Shown in pieces: positions 11,130-22,950 of a stretch of DNA of 39,028 nt. The position numbers and the translations under genes are program-made. Every line of letters begins with the position of its first letter. Within the stretch, counting starts at the first letter, position 1. The DNA is from Glomus cerebriforme (Eukaryota > Glomeromycota > Glomeromycetes > Glomerales > Glomeraceae). The notes beneath the pieces are model-generated. The model was not told where the DNA came from. It saw only the letters and a list, made by a program, of their open reading frames with translations, and ran no database searches. The stretch spans positions 373,388-412,415 of the forward strand of contig QKYT01000024.1 of NCBI GenBank assembly GCA_003550305.1, written 5' to 3'.

Positions 11130-13848
11130 ATGATTTTTTATAAATTATTTCAACTTTTGTGTATTATTGTTTGGACAAGTTTTGTTTTGTCCAGTCCAAT
11201 TTGGGACCAAAAGAATCAAAATCTTATTAAATCCCGAAATTATGTACCAGAAACAAAAATTTTTGATCTTACCCTGAAAAGAGTTACTTTAGCGCCGGAT
11301 GGATTTACTCGTAGTTTAGCAACTATTAATGGTCAATATCCTGGACCAACTATAGAAGTCATCAAAGGAGATCGTATTGTAATGAACATTAATAATAAAT
11401 TAGGAGAACCAACTGGTAAGTTTCCTCGAGATTTTGCTTATAATTATTATTATAGCATTTATTGAGTAATTAACCAATAAAATATCAGCTATTCATTCAC
11501 ACGGAATGTTTCAAAGAGGGACTCCTTGGTATGTGTTGTCAGCTAAAGTTAACGAATCTTAAAAATCATCGACTAAATGACTAATTTATAATCGATTTAT
11601 AGGTTTGATGGAGTGGCAGGACAAGTGAGTTCATGTTCGATTAATTCGTTATAAAGTATTCCTGTTTCTGTTTCGTTGATTCTCATTCGTCGATATCATA
11701 TGTCACGATCAGACTCAATGTTTGATACCAAACGATTACAAATTTACCTATGATTTCTCTGTTCCTGACCAAGCCGGCACTTATTGGTAGTAAGTATATA
11801 AGATAACCTTTGAATAAGAAAATCCATTTTGAATTGTGATTTGTTCACGTGATATCGTCTATTTTTAGCCATTCACATGCAACGACGCAATATGTTGATG
11901 GAGTTGTTGGCGCGTTAAGTTAGTTAATTTATTATTTTTATTTTCGAATTAAATCAACCTTTTCTGTAATGTTATTATTCATTTTTCGATTAATTAATTT
12001 ATAGTAATTCACGATCCTGATGATCCGTATTTAAATGAATACGATGAAGAAATCCTCGTTATGTTAACTGATTATCATCATAAAGAATCAAAAGATTTAT
12101 TAAAAAGTTTCTTGTCTCCTGCCAGTGGTGGCGATGAGGTAAATTAAAATTTAATCTAGAATTAATTTGTTTATAATTAATATTAGTAATATTAATTTTT
12201 TTCAAAAAAAAAATTTAATAATATATTACAGCCAGGTAAGAATTATATGATGTTATGATGAGGGATTTTTTTTTTAGACGCATAACGTTAATTTAATTTT
12301 TACTGATGACAGTTCCCGATAACGGATTGATCAATGGAAAAAATAATTTTAATTGCTCTCAAGCTCCACGAGGATCTACTTGCGTAGACAATGCTGGTCT
12401 TGCTAAATTTGAATTTGTTCATGGTAAAAGATATCGTCTTCGTATAATTAATACTAGGTAAATTTACGCCATCGCGTTAATATAATTAACATTTAATAAG
12501 TCTATTATGTGAATTTAACTTTTTTATAATTATTCTCTAGTGCGTTTTCGTCATTCTTCTTTTCAATTGATAAACATGAAATGGAAGTTATTGAAGTAGA
12601 TGGTTCTTATACTAAGCGGAATAAAATTCATCGTCTTCCCATCAATGTTGCTCAAAGATATTCTGTCATCGTTACTGCAAATCAACCTGTTGATAATTAT
12701 ATAATGCGTTCAGAATTCCAAAAGACTTGCATGCCTGATGGAGCAAGTAAGCTTTCTGTCGTAAAAGCTATAGTACATTATGATGGAGCTTCTGAAGACT
12801 CTAAACCAATATCTGCACCATGGAAAGATTTCTTGGAAGAATGTATTGATTTAAAACACGAAACTTTACAGCCATTATACGACGAAAAAGTTCCTAAAGC
12901 GACAAAAGAAATGGAGCTAACAATCGCTTTCCATAATAATTCAAAAGGAGTTGTTATAGCTTTTCTTAATGAATCTTCTTATGAACCTGATATATCATTT
13001 CCGACTTTAAATAGAATCTTTGCGGGAAAAGCAAATAATCTTCCTAGATCTAGAAATGCCTTTACTTTTGATAAAGTTGGAGAAGTAGTTGATATTGCTT
13101 TTATCAGTAAGGGATAATTAAATAATTGTACAAGGGTTTTGTTTATTGTTTAAGAAATTTTAATAACAAACTTTTGTTTAGATACCGACGATGGTGAACA
13201 CCCGTTTCACATGGTAAATTTAATCGTATTACCGACAGCAATCTTATATGAAGATTATCTAATTTTTTTTATTATTTTCTTAAATCTTTAAATTTTAGCA
13301 TGGACATCAATTTTGGTTACTAGGATTTGGCAATGGAACTAAAGTAGATAGAGGAAAATTGAATACGGTTAATCCAATCAAACGTGATACTTCAACAATA
13401 CCTGCCAATGGGTAAGAAAAGAAAGATATATATTGCTTTTGTTTTATTTAAAGAATTATCTAATCTTTTTTAAAAAATATTTGTTTAGATGGACCGTTTT
13501 TAGATTCGTTCCGGATAATCCTGGAGTCTTCGCAGTACATTGTCACATGATATGTTATCGTTTCTTTTTGTTTTATGTTTCATTTTTATTTTAATTTATT
13601 TATTTTTTTTTTCGAAAATTTACTAATATATTTTCTTCTTTTCGTTTCATTTCTTATACGAGGTAAAAAAATAATTTAGTGAATGTATAAATAAATTCTG
13701 ATTAAACTTACAAAATTTTATTATTATTTTTTTATAGTGGCATTTGCAATCCGGTCTTTTGTTGCAATTAATCGAATTCCCAGAAAAAATCAAGAAGTTG
13801 GAACCCCCAAAAGAATGGTTTGATTTATGTAATTCGAAGGGATATTAA
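11130..13848 (+). CDS. Secreted multicopper oxidase (laccase/ferroxidase-like), copy 1
   Basis: Fourteen exons: 11130-11415, 11489-11528, 11603-11624, 11713-11789, 11869-11918, 12005-12138, 12232-12235, 12313-12457, 12541-13106, 13182-13213, 13299-13411, 13489-13549, 13660-13662 and 13738-13848. They total 1,644 nt, encoding 547 aa with no internal stop. Residues 1-22 form a signal peptide. The four copper motifs are HSHG (98-101), WYHSH (141-145), HPFHMHGH (448-455) and HCHMEWH (507-513), giving all ten copper ligands. The likely axial position of the type 1 site is Leu518. The Glu in the last motif resembles Fet3-type ferroxidases, but there is no C-terminal membrane helix, so the enzyme is probably secreted or wall-bound. 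Substrate (Fe2+, Cu+ or phenolics) is not decidable here. All introns are GT-AG except the twelfth, which is AT-AC. Exons 7 and 13 are microexons of 4 and 3 nt. Confidence 0.95.
12232..12235 (+). other. 4-nt microexon (CCAG), oxidase copy 1
   Basis: CCAG lies between a TTACAG acceptor and a GTAAG donor. Skipping it joins exons 6 and 8 out of frame and meets a stop within eight codons. Including it gives Glu-Pro-Val-Pro-Asp-Asn in frame. The arrangement is identical in copy 2. Confidence 0.85.
13550..13659 (+). other. AT-AC intron (110 bp), oxidase copy 1
   Basis: The donor is ATATGTTATC after the HCHM codons, and the 3' end is TTATAC before GAG. ATATGT is the common fungal donor GTATGT with the first base changed to A. 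TACTAAT near 13621 is a good branch-point candidate. The intron contains no AG dinucleotide. It lacks the ATATCC donor of minor-spliceosome introns, so a U2-type AT-AC intron is the best reading. This is inferred from frame and motif conservation, not from transcripts. Confidence 0.75.
13660..13662 (+). other. 3-nt microexon (GAG), oxidase copy 1
   Basis: This single codon, Glu511, completes the type 1 copper motif HCHM-E-WH. It is followed at once by a GTAAAA donor. Without it the motif would be one residue short. Joining a GT-AG intron from the nearby GTTATC donor straight to the last exon shifts the frame and loses WHLQ. Confidence 0.75.
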
Positions 13849-15773
13849 TTTAGTTGATACAATGATATGGTTACGTAAGTTACGTAAAAAAATGTAATTT
13901 AATAGAAATAGAAGTAATTTATTTATAATTAAATTATTAAATATACAACGAAAAAATTATTATATTTTTCTCTTTAATTGTTTTGTTATTGAATATTGGT
14001 TTGACATAAATAAATATATAGTGTAACTAATAGAAATCAAAAGTAAAAAATATTTTTAAAATTATAATATCATCTAAATTGTAATGCCAATTGCTCAAGG
14101 ATTTCCTTCTCATTTTTTTTTTTTTTTTTGACTAGTTTCTTGTAAAATATGCATCAAACTTTCAACCCCTATAAACCAACCGGCGTTTGTTTATTGTCAA
14201 AATGTTACTTTCAAACTGTTATCTCATGAAAACATTTTATTTAATTGATTAATTTTCTACTCTGTCAATACAAAAATATTTTATAAGCCTTTTAAGAAAT
14301 CAAGCCAAATACATGTTTCTCCCTATAAAAGAATTTTTCAAAAATATTTTAATATTGTTTGGTTTTTTGGACTCCATTATCCGAACAATTTAGAATATTT
14401 GTTGGACAAGCATTTTTTTTTATGGGGTCTCAAATCAATGAAGTTTAGCTTTCCCAAAAGACTTTATTTATTTTTAGAAAATTGGATATTGTTCATTGAA
14501 CGTAAACAATACTATTATTTTTAAAAGTTTGTGTATGTGTGACTTGCACTCATTGCAGATAATTTTATTACGCTAAAATTAGAATACCATAGTTACTGTG
14601 TATTGCGCCATAGTGCTCCTGAAAAAAAGTTCAGGAATTACATATAAATATATATTTTTTTATTTTAACCGCTCATACACTTTATAAAGTCAAAATGACA
14701 TATTAAACCCTTCTTGGCTCATTAAGTAAAGTTGTAAAGCTGTCAAAAATACGCATATCAAATAGACTTTTTAAGGCAATACGGTTCATATGTGTAAATT
14801 CCCTTTATTTGTTAATATCGTTAATTTCTTAATACTGGCCAAGTGTCCATAATGCAGGCCAAATCACGTGAGGAGCACCGAGCGAAGTTTTCTCTATTTA
14901 TAGTAAAAATTAGAATTATACACTTGTTTTTTCCATTGTATACAGTATATATCTAAATATGAAATTTGATTTGTAATCCTTTAAATAGAAATAGTGCTGT
15001 TATGTAAATTTCGGTCTTCATAATGAGGAAGTGTTGGATCTCTAATTAATTTTTGATTAGATCTAATAGATCGAAAAGAAAGAGTTTTTATATATACTGT
15101 ACAGTATATAATCTGATCTATAATATTGTAACTAATTTAATCTTTATCAGATCTTAGTGTTACAATTCAAGAATGGTATACTGCAAATAGTTATATTACA
15201 ATGAACCAAAATAAGAAAAGTCTACTACGGACTTTTTTTTTCCATAATTATCTAAGATAAAAATAAATTCGATTGTGCCTTAAAAGTTTTGCCAAGAAAG
15301 ATATTTCTTAATTAGGAAAGGATCTCGGGTACATTTATCAATTCATGAATTGTTATACGTCAAATGCAAAGTATAGTTTCACAAACAGTTAGTAATTTGC
15401 GGGGTTTTTTAATAAATTGGTTTTTTATTATTGTACAAAAAAAGGAGCCCAATTTTAGGTCAATGATCTTCTCGAGTTTCACATTCTAGCCATTTATGTA
15501 TTTGCCGCAAATCATAAATAAGAGATTAATTAACATTTATGGTATTTAGAAACCACACGCTTTTGTGTTCAATGAAGTGTTCGGAGTGCGGACGGAATGA
15601 CTGCAGGAGGCGTTAACGACCATAAACAATAAAGGCAATATCAAAAAAAGGTAAATGATTCCAATTTTAGACTTCCAAAAAAAAAAAAAGAAAGAAAGAA
15701 AAACTAATATAAATGCCAAGAAATCTTAAACTCGATGATTCTAACGCGAAATAGAATAAATAAAAAATTAATC
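13849..15773. other. Intergenic region between the oxidase genes
   Basis: No gene was seen in 1.9 kb. A fragment near 14,845-14,885 combines a CATAATGCAGGCC block with AATCACGTGA and AGCACC, sequences shared with dispersed repeats elsewhere in the window. A small hairpin, TCCTGAA/TTCAGGA, lies near 14,619-14,638. The 3' flank of copy 1 and the 5' flank of copy 2 hold the unseen terminator and promoter. Confidence 0.5.
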
Positions 15774-18480
15774 ATGATTTATTATAAATTATTTTTTCAG
15801 CTTTCGTGTATTATTGTTTGGACAAATTTAGTTTTGTCCAGTCCAATCTGGGACCAAAAGAATCAAAATCTTATTAAATCCCGAAATTATGTACCAGAAA
15901 CAAAAATTTTTGATCTTACCCTGAAAAGAGTTACTTTAGCCCCGGATGGATTTACTCGTAGTTTAGCAACTATCAATGGTCAATATCCTGGACCAACTAT
16001 AGAAGTCACTAAAGGAGATCGTATTGTAATGAACATTAATAATAAATTAGGAGAACCAACAGGTAAGTTGCCATGAGATTTGCTTATAATTATTATTATA
16101 GCATTTATTGAGTAATTAACCAATAAAATATCAGCCATTCATTCACACGGAATGTTTCAAAGAGGGACTCCTTGGTATGTATTGTCAGCTAAAGTTAACG
16201 AATCTTAAAAATCATCGACTAAATGACTAATTTATAATCGATTTATAGGTTTGATGGAGTAGCAGGACAAGTGAGTTCATGTTCGATTAATTCGTTATGT
16301 CCTTGTTTCTGTTTCGTTAATTCTCATTCGTCGATATCACATGTTACGATCAGACTCAATGTTTGATACCAAACGATTACAAATTTACCTACGATTTCGC
16401 CGTTCCTGACCAAGCCGGCACTTATTGGTAGTAAGTATATAGGTTAACCTTTAAGAAAATTCATTTTGAATTGTGATTTGTTCACGTGATATCGTCTATT
16501 TTTAGCCATTCACATGCAAAGACACAATATGTTGATGGAGTTGTTGGCGCATTAAGTTAGTTAATTTATTTAATTTATTAAATTTAAATCAACTTTTTTT
16601 ATATTCTAATGTTATTGATTTTATTTACTTAGTAATTCACGATCCTGATGATCCATATTTAAATGAATATGATGAAGAAATCCTCGTTATACTGAGTGAT
16701 TATCACCACGTTGAAGCAGAAACTTTATTAAAAAGTTTCTTGTCTCCTGCCAGTGGTGGCAATGAGGTAAATTAAAATTTAATCTAGAATTAATTTGTTT
16801 ATAATTAATATTAGTAATATTAATTTTTTCTTTCAAAAAAAAATTTAATAATTTATTACAGCCAGGTAAGAATTATATGATGTTATGATGAGGGATTTTT
16901 TTTTTAGACGCATAATGTTAATTTAATTTTTACTGATGACAGTTCCCGATAACGGATTGATCAATGGAAAAAATAATTTTAATTGCTCTCAAGCTCCACG
17001 AGGATCTACTTGCGTAGACAATGCCGGTCTTGCTAAATTTGAATTTGTTCCTAATAAAAGATATCGTCTTCGTATAATTAATACTAGGTAAATTTTAGCG
17101 CCATCACATTAATATAATATAATTAACATTTAATAAGTCTATTATGCGATTCTTAACTTTTTTTGGTGTACTCATTCTCTAGTGCATTTTCGGCATTCTT
17201 CTTTTCAATTGATAAACATGAAATGGAAGTTATTGAAGTAGAAGGTTCTTATACTAAGCGGAATAAAATCCATCGTCTTCCCATTAATGTTGCTCAAAGA
17301 TATTCTGTCATCGTTACTGCAAATCAACCTGTTGATAATTATGTAATGCGCTCAGAATTTCAAAAGACATGTATGCCAGATGAAGCAAAAAAACTTTCTG
17401 TCGTAACAGCTGTAGTACATTATGATGGAGCTTCTGAAAATTCTACACCAATATCTGCACCATGGAAAGATTTCTTGGAAGAATGTATTGATTTAAAACA
17501 CGAAACTTTACAGCCATTATACGATGAAAAGCTTCCCGAAGCGACAAAAGAAATGGAGCTAACAATCGCTTTTCATAATAATTCAAAAGGAGTTGTTATA
17601 GCTTTTCTTAATGAATCTTCTTATGAACCTGATGTAAATTTTCCGACTTTGGCTAGAATTTTTGCAGGACAAGCGAACAGTCTTCCTAGATCTAGAAATG
17701 CCTTTACTTTTGATAAAGTTGGAGAAGTAGTTGATATTACTTTTATCAGTAAGGATAATTAAATGATTGTACAAAAGTTTTTGATTATTTTTAAGAAATT
17801 TTAACAATTCTTTGTTTAGATACTGACGAAGGTGACCATCCGTTCCATATGGTATGTTTAATCATATTACAGCAGTAATAATACGCGAAGAACGTGTAAT
17901 TTTTTTTATTAAATATTTAAATTTTAGCATGGACATCAATTTTGGGTACTTGGATCTGGAAACGGAACTAAAGTTGATAAGGGATCATTGAATACAGTTG
18001 ATCCAATCAAACGTGATACTTCAACAATACCTGCTAGTGGGTAAGTGAAAGAGAAATATGTATTTACACTTCCTTTCATTTAAAAAAATTATCTAATTTT
18101 TATTTGAAATAAAAAATTTTTTTTAGATGGACTGTTTTTAGATTTGTTCCGGATAATCCTGGAGTCTTCGGAATACATTGTCACATGATATGTTATCGTT
18201 TCTTTTTTTATTTTTATTTTTTTTTTTAAAAAAAATTTTAATTTATTTTATTTGAATAATTGACTAACATTTTTTTTCTACTTTCATTTCATTTTTATAC
18301 GAGGTAAGAAAATAAATTATAGTGAATGTATAAATAAATTCCGATTGAAACTAACATATATTTTTTTTATAGTGGCATTTGCAAGCCGGTCTTTTGATGC
18401 AATTAATCGAATTCCCAGAGAAAATCAAGAAGTTGGAGCCTCCGCAAGCATGGGTTGATTTATGTAATTTGCAGACTTAA
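15774..18480 (+). CDS. Secreted multicopper oxidase (laccase/ferroxidase-like), copy 2
   Basis: Fourteen exons: 15774-16062, 16135-16174, 16249-16270, 16354-16430, 16506-16555, 16633-16766, 16862-16865, 16943-17087, 17183-17748, 17820-17851, 17928-18040, 18127-18187, 18301-18303 and 18373-18480. They total 1,644 nt and encode 547 aa. The enzyme is a close paralog of the upstream gene with identical exon phases. Copper motifs sit one residue later: HSHG, WYHSH, HPFHMHGH and HCHMEWH, with axial Leu519. An in-frame ATG at 15735 would add 13 residues, but the signal peptide and the paralog favour 15774. The C-terminus reads WVDLCNLQT and again has no membrane anchor. The AT-AC intron and both microexons are conserved. 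Copies 1 and 2 are head-to-tail about 1.9 kb apart, so they are a tandem duplication. Confidence 0.94.
16862..16865 (+). other. 4-nt microexon (CCAG), oxidase copy 2
   Basis: The context is the same as in copy 1: TTACAG, then CCAG, then GTAAG. It restores the frame between exons 6 and 8. The 77-bp intron downstream differs from that of copy 1 at a single position by eye. Confidence 0.85.
18188..18300 (+). other. AT-AC intron (113 bp), oxidase copy 2
   Basis: It starts ATATGTTATC and ends TTATAC directly before GAG. GACTAAC near 18,261 is a strong branch-point candidate. As in copy 1 it contains no AG dinucleotide. Its middle has diverged from copy 1 while both ends are conserved, which is what a functional intron predicts. 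Confidence 0.75.
18301..18303 (+). other. 3-nt microexon (GAG), oxidase copy 2
   Basis: It encodes Glu512 of the HCHMEWH copper motif and is followed by a GTAAGA donor. It matches the arrangement in copy 1. Confidence 0.75.
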
Positions 18481-20699
18481 ATTAAATTGATACATTGATA
18501 TGCATGGTTACGTTTTTAAAAAAAAATTATCACAATTTTTTTTAGAAATAATTACTTAATATAGAATTTTCTAATGCCACTGACATATTATTTGAATAAT
18601 AGCTTTGACTTGCTTATTAGAACTTCAATTGACTGATTTTTTGCAAGAAATTAAGTGTTATAATAAAATTGTAATTAATTATATGTAATACATTAACCAT
18701 TCGTCCTGTATATAATATATTGCTAGCACCTTTCATCTAAATAATTCGGCTAGTCTATAAGATGCTTGAATAAACCTTCGAATTGCACAAAAGACTTACA
18801 ATTGAGACTAGTATTTAGGTATTAAATTTCTTGATCGTTTTGTGTTATTTATTTCATTCACGCAGAAGTAGGGATTGGAATCGATTCTGAAAAAATCGAA
18901 ACAACATAGTAGAATCGATTCTTTACAATTTTTTTTACATATAAACTAACCTGACTCCAAAGCAATTTCCAATGCCGTCTAAGTGCTGAAAATTTTTGTT
19001 AAAATTAAAGACTGATTTGGAATCAGGCTGGCCATCTATAAAAAAATCTTGAAAAGATTCGAGAAGATGGCGCCTCAAATGACGGGTCACGTGACATTTG
19101 ATCATCTTAATTCTAGTCAAAATTATTCATATTGTTATTTAAACCTAATTCTGACCAGAATTATAGAATTATAAAGCCAAAACTTCGCATTAGATTGGTC
19201 ATTTTCCATCACTGGATTGAAGTGATAATTACAATAAAAAAAAAGTGAAAGGTATTTATAGAATATTAAGAATGGGTCAAAGTTACAATAATAAATTAAT
19301 TAGACAAGTCACAACATATTGATTTTAATATTTTTCAAGAAGTTCTAATAAATTGAGTCATAGTTTATACTTTATGTGCTCAAAATTGAAAAGTCTAAAA
19401 ATCAATAATTTATTCACATGTAGTTTGCTAGTAAAACAACAAAGTGAAACAAACTAACCGAAACAACTATGATCATAAAACTCACAGTCACAACACCAAG
19501 AAAAATCAATATAACCATAATCTATGATATGGAAAAATAATACTGTAAGTATTTTTGAATGGATATGATATCAATCTACAGTATATTAAGCAGTTATGAT
19601 TCCGATAAAAAAGGATTGAATATCACAAGAAAACTTCATAGTTAATAGGCTGTGCCGATAAGAGGTGCACCATATGATATACCATTTTAAGGTAGTAATA
19701 TCAATCTATGAAACGATAGATATCATATTCAGCTGGGAAGAGGTACAAAGTTCAAAGTGAATCTTGTTTATTAATATAAAATTATTTTATAAAAAAGTTT
19801 TTAATCACGATAAATAATTAGAAAAAAACAATAGAAAGATTACACAACCATGAAAATAAATCGTTAGTATATTTTAAAAGTCGTACAATTTTATTAAAAA
19901 ATGATTAATAAAGGTCATGTACTTCAAAACAATGACAACTAATTTATTTATTTTCTCGTTGTAAAAGATTTTAGAGATTACATTTGGAGAATGTAACATT
20001 TTAGAAAAAAGTTCTTTTTGTGCATTAACGAAAAAATTGCCTATTTTTTTTTGTTTTTAGTGGTTTACAAAATAGAAATAACGAAACATATAATTATCTT
20101 TTTTTGAATGGAGGATCGAATTACTGTACTGTATGTAATATTTTTAAATTGCGTGTTAATAAATTCAATTATTACTATATTATCGTTGTGTATTATAAAA
20201 TGATAAATTCACACCAATTATACAAAATGAAATCACTGTCATCCAAATTATTTATTATTCGTCTCAAAAAAATATGGTAAAGAAAAATTGAATCATCATG
20301 ACGCGAATTGGGTTTGTAGTAATTAATAATTATCAATACAGTGATCGGACCGTCGGAGTGCAAACCATTGTTATTTTATTTTATTTTTGAGCGAAACTGC
20401 AGGTGATTAACATCGCACCAGCATTAGGGTGAAATTTTGGGCAAAATTAAAAATGTAATGAAACTCTGCCCAAATTCCAGAAAATTAAAATCAATATGCT
20501 AAATATGATATATATATATATATATACAGTATATATATATTAACATCATTCTTATTAGACATTTCGACATCAGGAGAAAAACGTTTCTAATTATAAGCTC
20601 TATTTCCTCGTAATACATTCTCTTTTACATTTGTTACCTAAAATATTTTTTGCCAGTCGTCTGATTCCGATGTAGATAAATTTGCTAGTGCTCATTTGG
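18481..20699. other. Non-coding region downstream of the oxidase genes
   Basis: No supportable gene. An inverted repeat (CCTGACTCCAAAGCA at about 18,950 against CCTGATTCCAAATCAG on the other strand, 19,012-19,027) marks a small palindromic element. Next to it are GGTCACGTGAC at about 19,084 and a degenerate AATTCTGACC hairpin at about 19,108-19,172. A TA-dinucleotide run interrupted by ACAG lies at about 20,510-20,540. Short ORFs here are consistent with chance. Confidence 0.5.
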
Positions 20700-22950
20700 G
20701 ATGTGCAATGAGTCGGCCTTTACTCCGGTTTTACGAAGATAGCATCTCGATCATAATTTTGGAATCTTGCCTACTCTCTCATATAAGAAAGTTGCTTATA
20801 TAATAAATGTAACAAAATTTGGTCGTGGCGAAATTTAATTATCTGAATGAATTCTATTACATAAAATTATAAAAAAAAACAGAATATTGAACCTAAGTTT
20901 GCAGTTTAGGGTCAAAAAAGGACTGCGGAAATTCTCATAATGTAAAAAAAAAAAGAAAATATCTATTTATCATAAAAAAAAAACTGACAAAATAATGAAC
21001 TCCTGACATAATAAAAAAATGATTTTAACACCTGAAATTGGTTAAAAAATCACAATTTTTACAAAATTTTGTAAATTTTGTCTTATAAGTTTCCGGGATT
21101 CTGTTAAAAACCATAAACAAAATCAACATAACTATAATCATACTACATATGTTAACGATTATTTGAACCACTTGAACAACCATATCAACCATACTTGCTA
21201 CAATATAAACAATTATTTGAACAACGCGAACAATTGTATTATACCCAATCAAAATTATAAAAATAGTCCCTAATATTTCCCAAATACTACGACCCCAATT
21301 ATTACTGTAATTCATATTTTCTTCTGCTTGTGTTTCTAAGGTTAAATTCCAGCGTCGACTTTCGTTAGAAGACCTTTAAAATTTTCACAATAACTCAGAA
21401 AGTTTGAATTGGAAAAGGGTTTTCGTAATATGTTTATAGTTCAAAGTCCAGTAGAATGCTTGATTTTGTACTTTGAATGTACAGTACTTTAAATTATGAT
21501 TATACAAAAAGATAAGCTTAGTGAAAATAAATTAGAAGTGGGTTGATTATATGTGAAGATTCTGCAAAAATAAAGTTTCGGTTATTTTCGATGATCTCCA
21601 ATCCAAATTTTCCAAAAGTAGTTCTCAAAACCATCCAAGTTCAACTAAACAATTACTTTGATCTGCAAACATATGATTCGCATGAATAATCTGTAGGACG
21701 ATAATCACGAGAACGCTGATCGCTTTGTTAGTATCACTATAGTGTGTTATTGTGCTATTGTCAGCCAGGATTTTATTACCTATTTTAGTAACTGACTGAC
21801 ATTATCGCTGAAAATTTTTCCTTATTCATGAAATGACACAGACGCAGTGAATTATATGACGCAAGTTGTTTAAATTGTTTTAATAGTTTTAACCGCCTAA
21901 AAAGAATTAACTTACAGATCTTATTTCTGCAAAGCAGAGGCAAAACTTTAATTAACTCATCAAAAAAAAGATTATCATTAATAAACAAGTGAAAATATGT
22001 TCCTGAAATTGAACTTTTGTCCGATTGTCTGATTGTTTTTAAATTAGCAAGTGATCTATACTTAATACTAATACAGTTAAAAGTTGCATAAATTAATCAA
22101 GGATTAAGAATTATGTTAGAATCAAAAATTTTAAAGAATTGACTTAAAATTAATTTACTAGCAACGATCAAAATAAAGTTATTGTTCAAATCTTTCCAAA
22201 AATTTTTTTTTTATAAACCGTCAAATTAGTTTATAATTTAACAAAATAGGAACCATTTGAAATCACTTTGGAATGTAAAAAATTGTGTTATTTTGATTTT
22301 TTTTCAGAATCGATTCTTCCAACAATAACAATAGAAATTTTCTTTTATCTAACATGAATGGTTTAGATTTTAAAGAAGGTAATATTAATAAAGTTATACA
22401 AACGATGACTCGGAGGCTTTTCTATGTTTAACTGAAGAAGAATATATGACAGTAATATAAGGTTGAGAAATGGAAATCTCTATACCGTACTTTTTTTCTG
22501 CTGCTGTTTTAATCTGCTGAAGTCGTAATCTGCCATTGAATTCGAATGAAACCAATAGAAAAAAATAGAAAAAACACCACTTATCTCAATTTTTTTTTGT
22601 ATTGAAATAGTAATATCGATCGGCAGTATAGAGAATTGCTATGACATTATTCAATATGCTTGGCTTCTATTATGGCCTATGGGAGCAAAAATGATGTTGA
22701 CAGAGAAGAAAAAAATTGAACGCATGATTTTTTTCTTTTTCATTGACAACAAATAAAGAAAAGAATAGAGATACTTTGGAAGTGAAGCAAAGGCAAAATT
22801 TACCGGAGCAGCAGAAATAAACCTGTAACATATCGTAGATTTTGAAATTAGATTAAAATATTTCGTGCTATCATAGAATAAATATGTTTTCGATGAATTC
22901 ATAAATTTAGAAGAATTTCAAATGACAGTTATGGTAACACACTGACAAAT
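20700..22950 (+). repeat. Segmental duplication, copy A
   Basis: This segment matches 26,440-28,940 in the same orientation. Shared landmarks in order are GGCCTTTACTC, AATTCTATTACATAAAATTA, a hydrophobic minus-strand ORF, CTTTGAATGTACAGTACTTT, ATATGTTCCTGAAA, AACATGAATGGTTTAGA, GTCGTAATCTGCCATTGAA and GAGCGCATGATTTTTT-like sequence. Divergence and indels are frequent, so it is not recent. Boundaries are approximate. Confidence 0.75.
21025..21315 (-). CDS. Small, extremely hydrophobic membrane protein, copy A
   Basis: The 96-residue product is almost entirely hydrophobic from residue 11 to 70. It has repeated VVQIIV-like units (RVVQIIVYIVAS, MVVQVVQIIV), probably two membrane segments, and a charged Cys-containing C-terminal tail (TKFCKNC). 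I do not recognise the family. The paralog at 26,950-27,201 differs by several indels, yet the frame is preserved up to the FMVFNRI/FMVYNRI block. That argues for a real protein more strongly than length alone. No signal peptide distinct from the membrane segments, no introns and no regulatory site are visible. It could still be an unexpressed relic. Confidence 0.45.
   Translation of the reverse strand: MNYSNNWGRSIWEILGTIFIILIGYNTIVRVVQIIVYIVASMVDMVVQVVQIIVNICSMIIVMLILFMVFNRIPETYKTKFTKFCKNCDFLTNFRC

Noticed and set aside
13550..13737. Single GT-AG intron from GTTATC (13,554) to TATAG (13,737) in oxidase copy 1
   Set aside because: It shifts the frame and loses the conserved WHLQSGL residues in both paralogs, whereas the AT-AC plus GAG model restores them exactly.
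15735..15773. Upstream ATG for oxidase copy 2
   Set aside because: It would place 13 charged residues before the signal peptide, and the paralog starts at the position equivalent to 15,774.
22651..22902. 83-codon minus-strand ORF
   Set aside because: The matching part of copy B (about 28,670-28,870) does not keep the frame, so coding is not supported.
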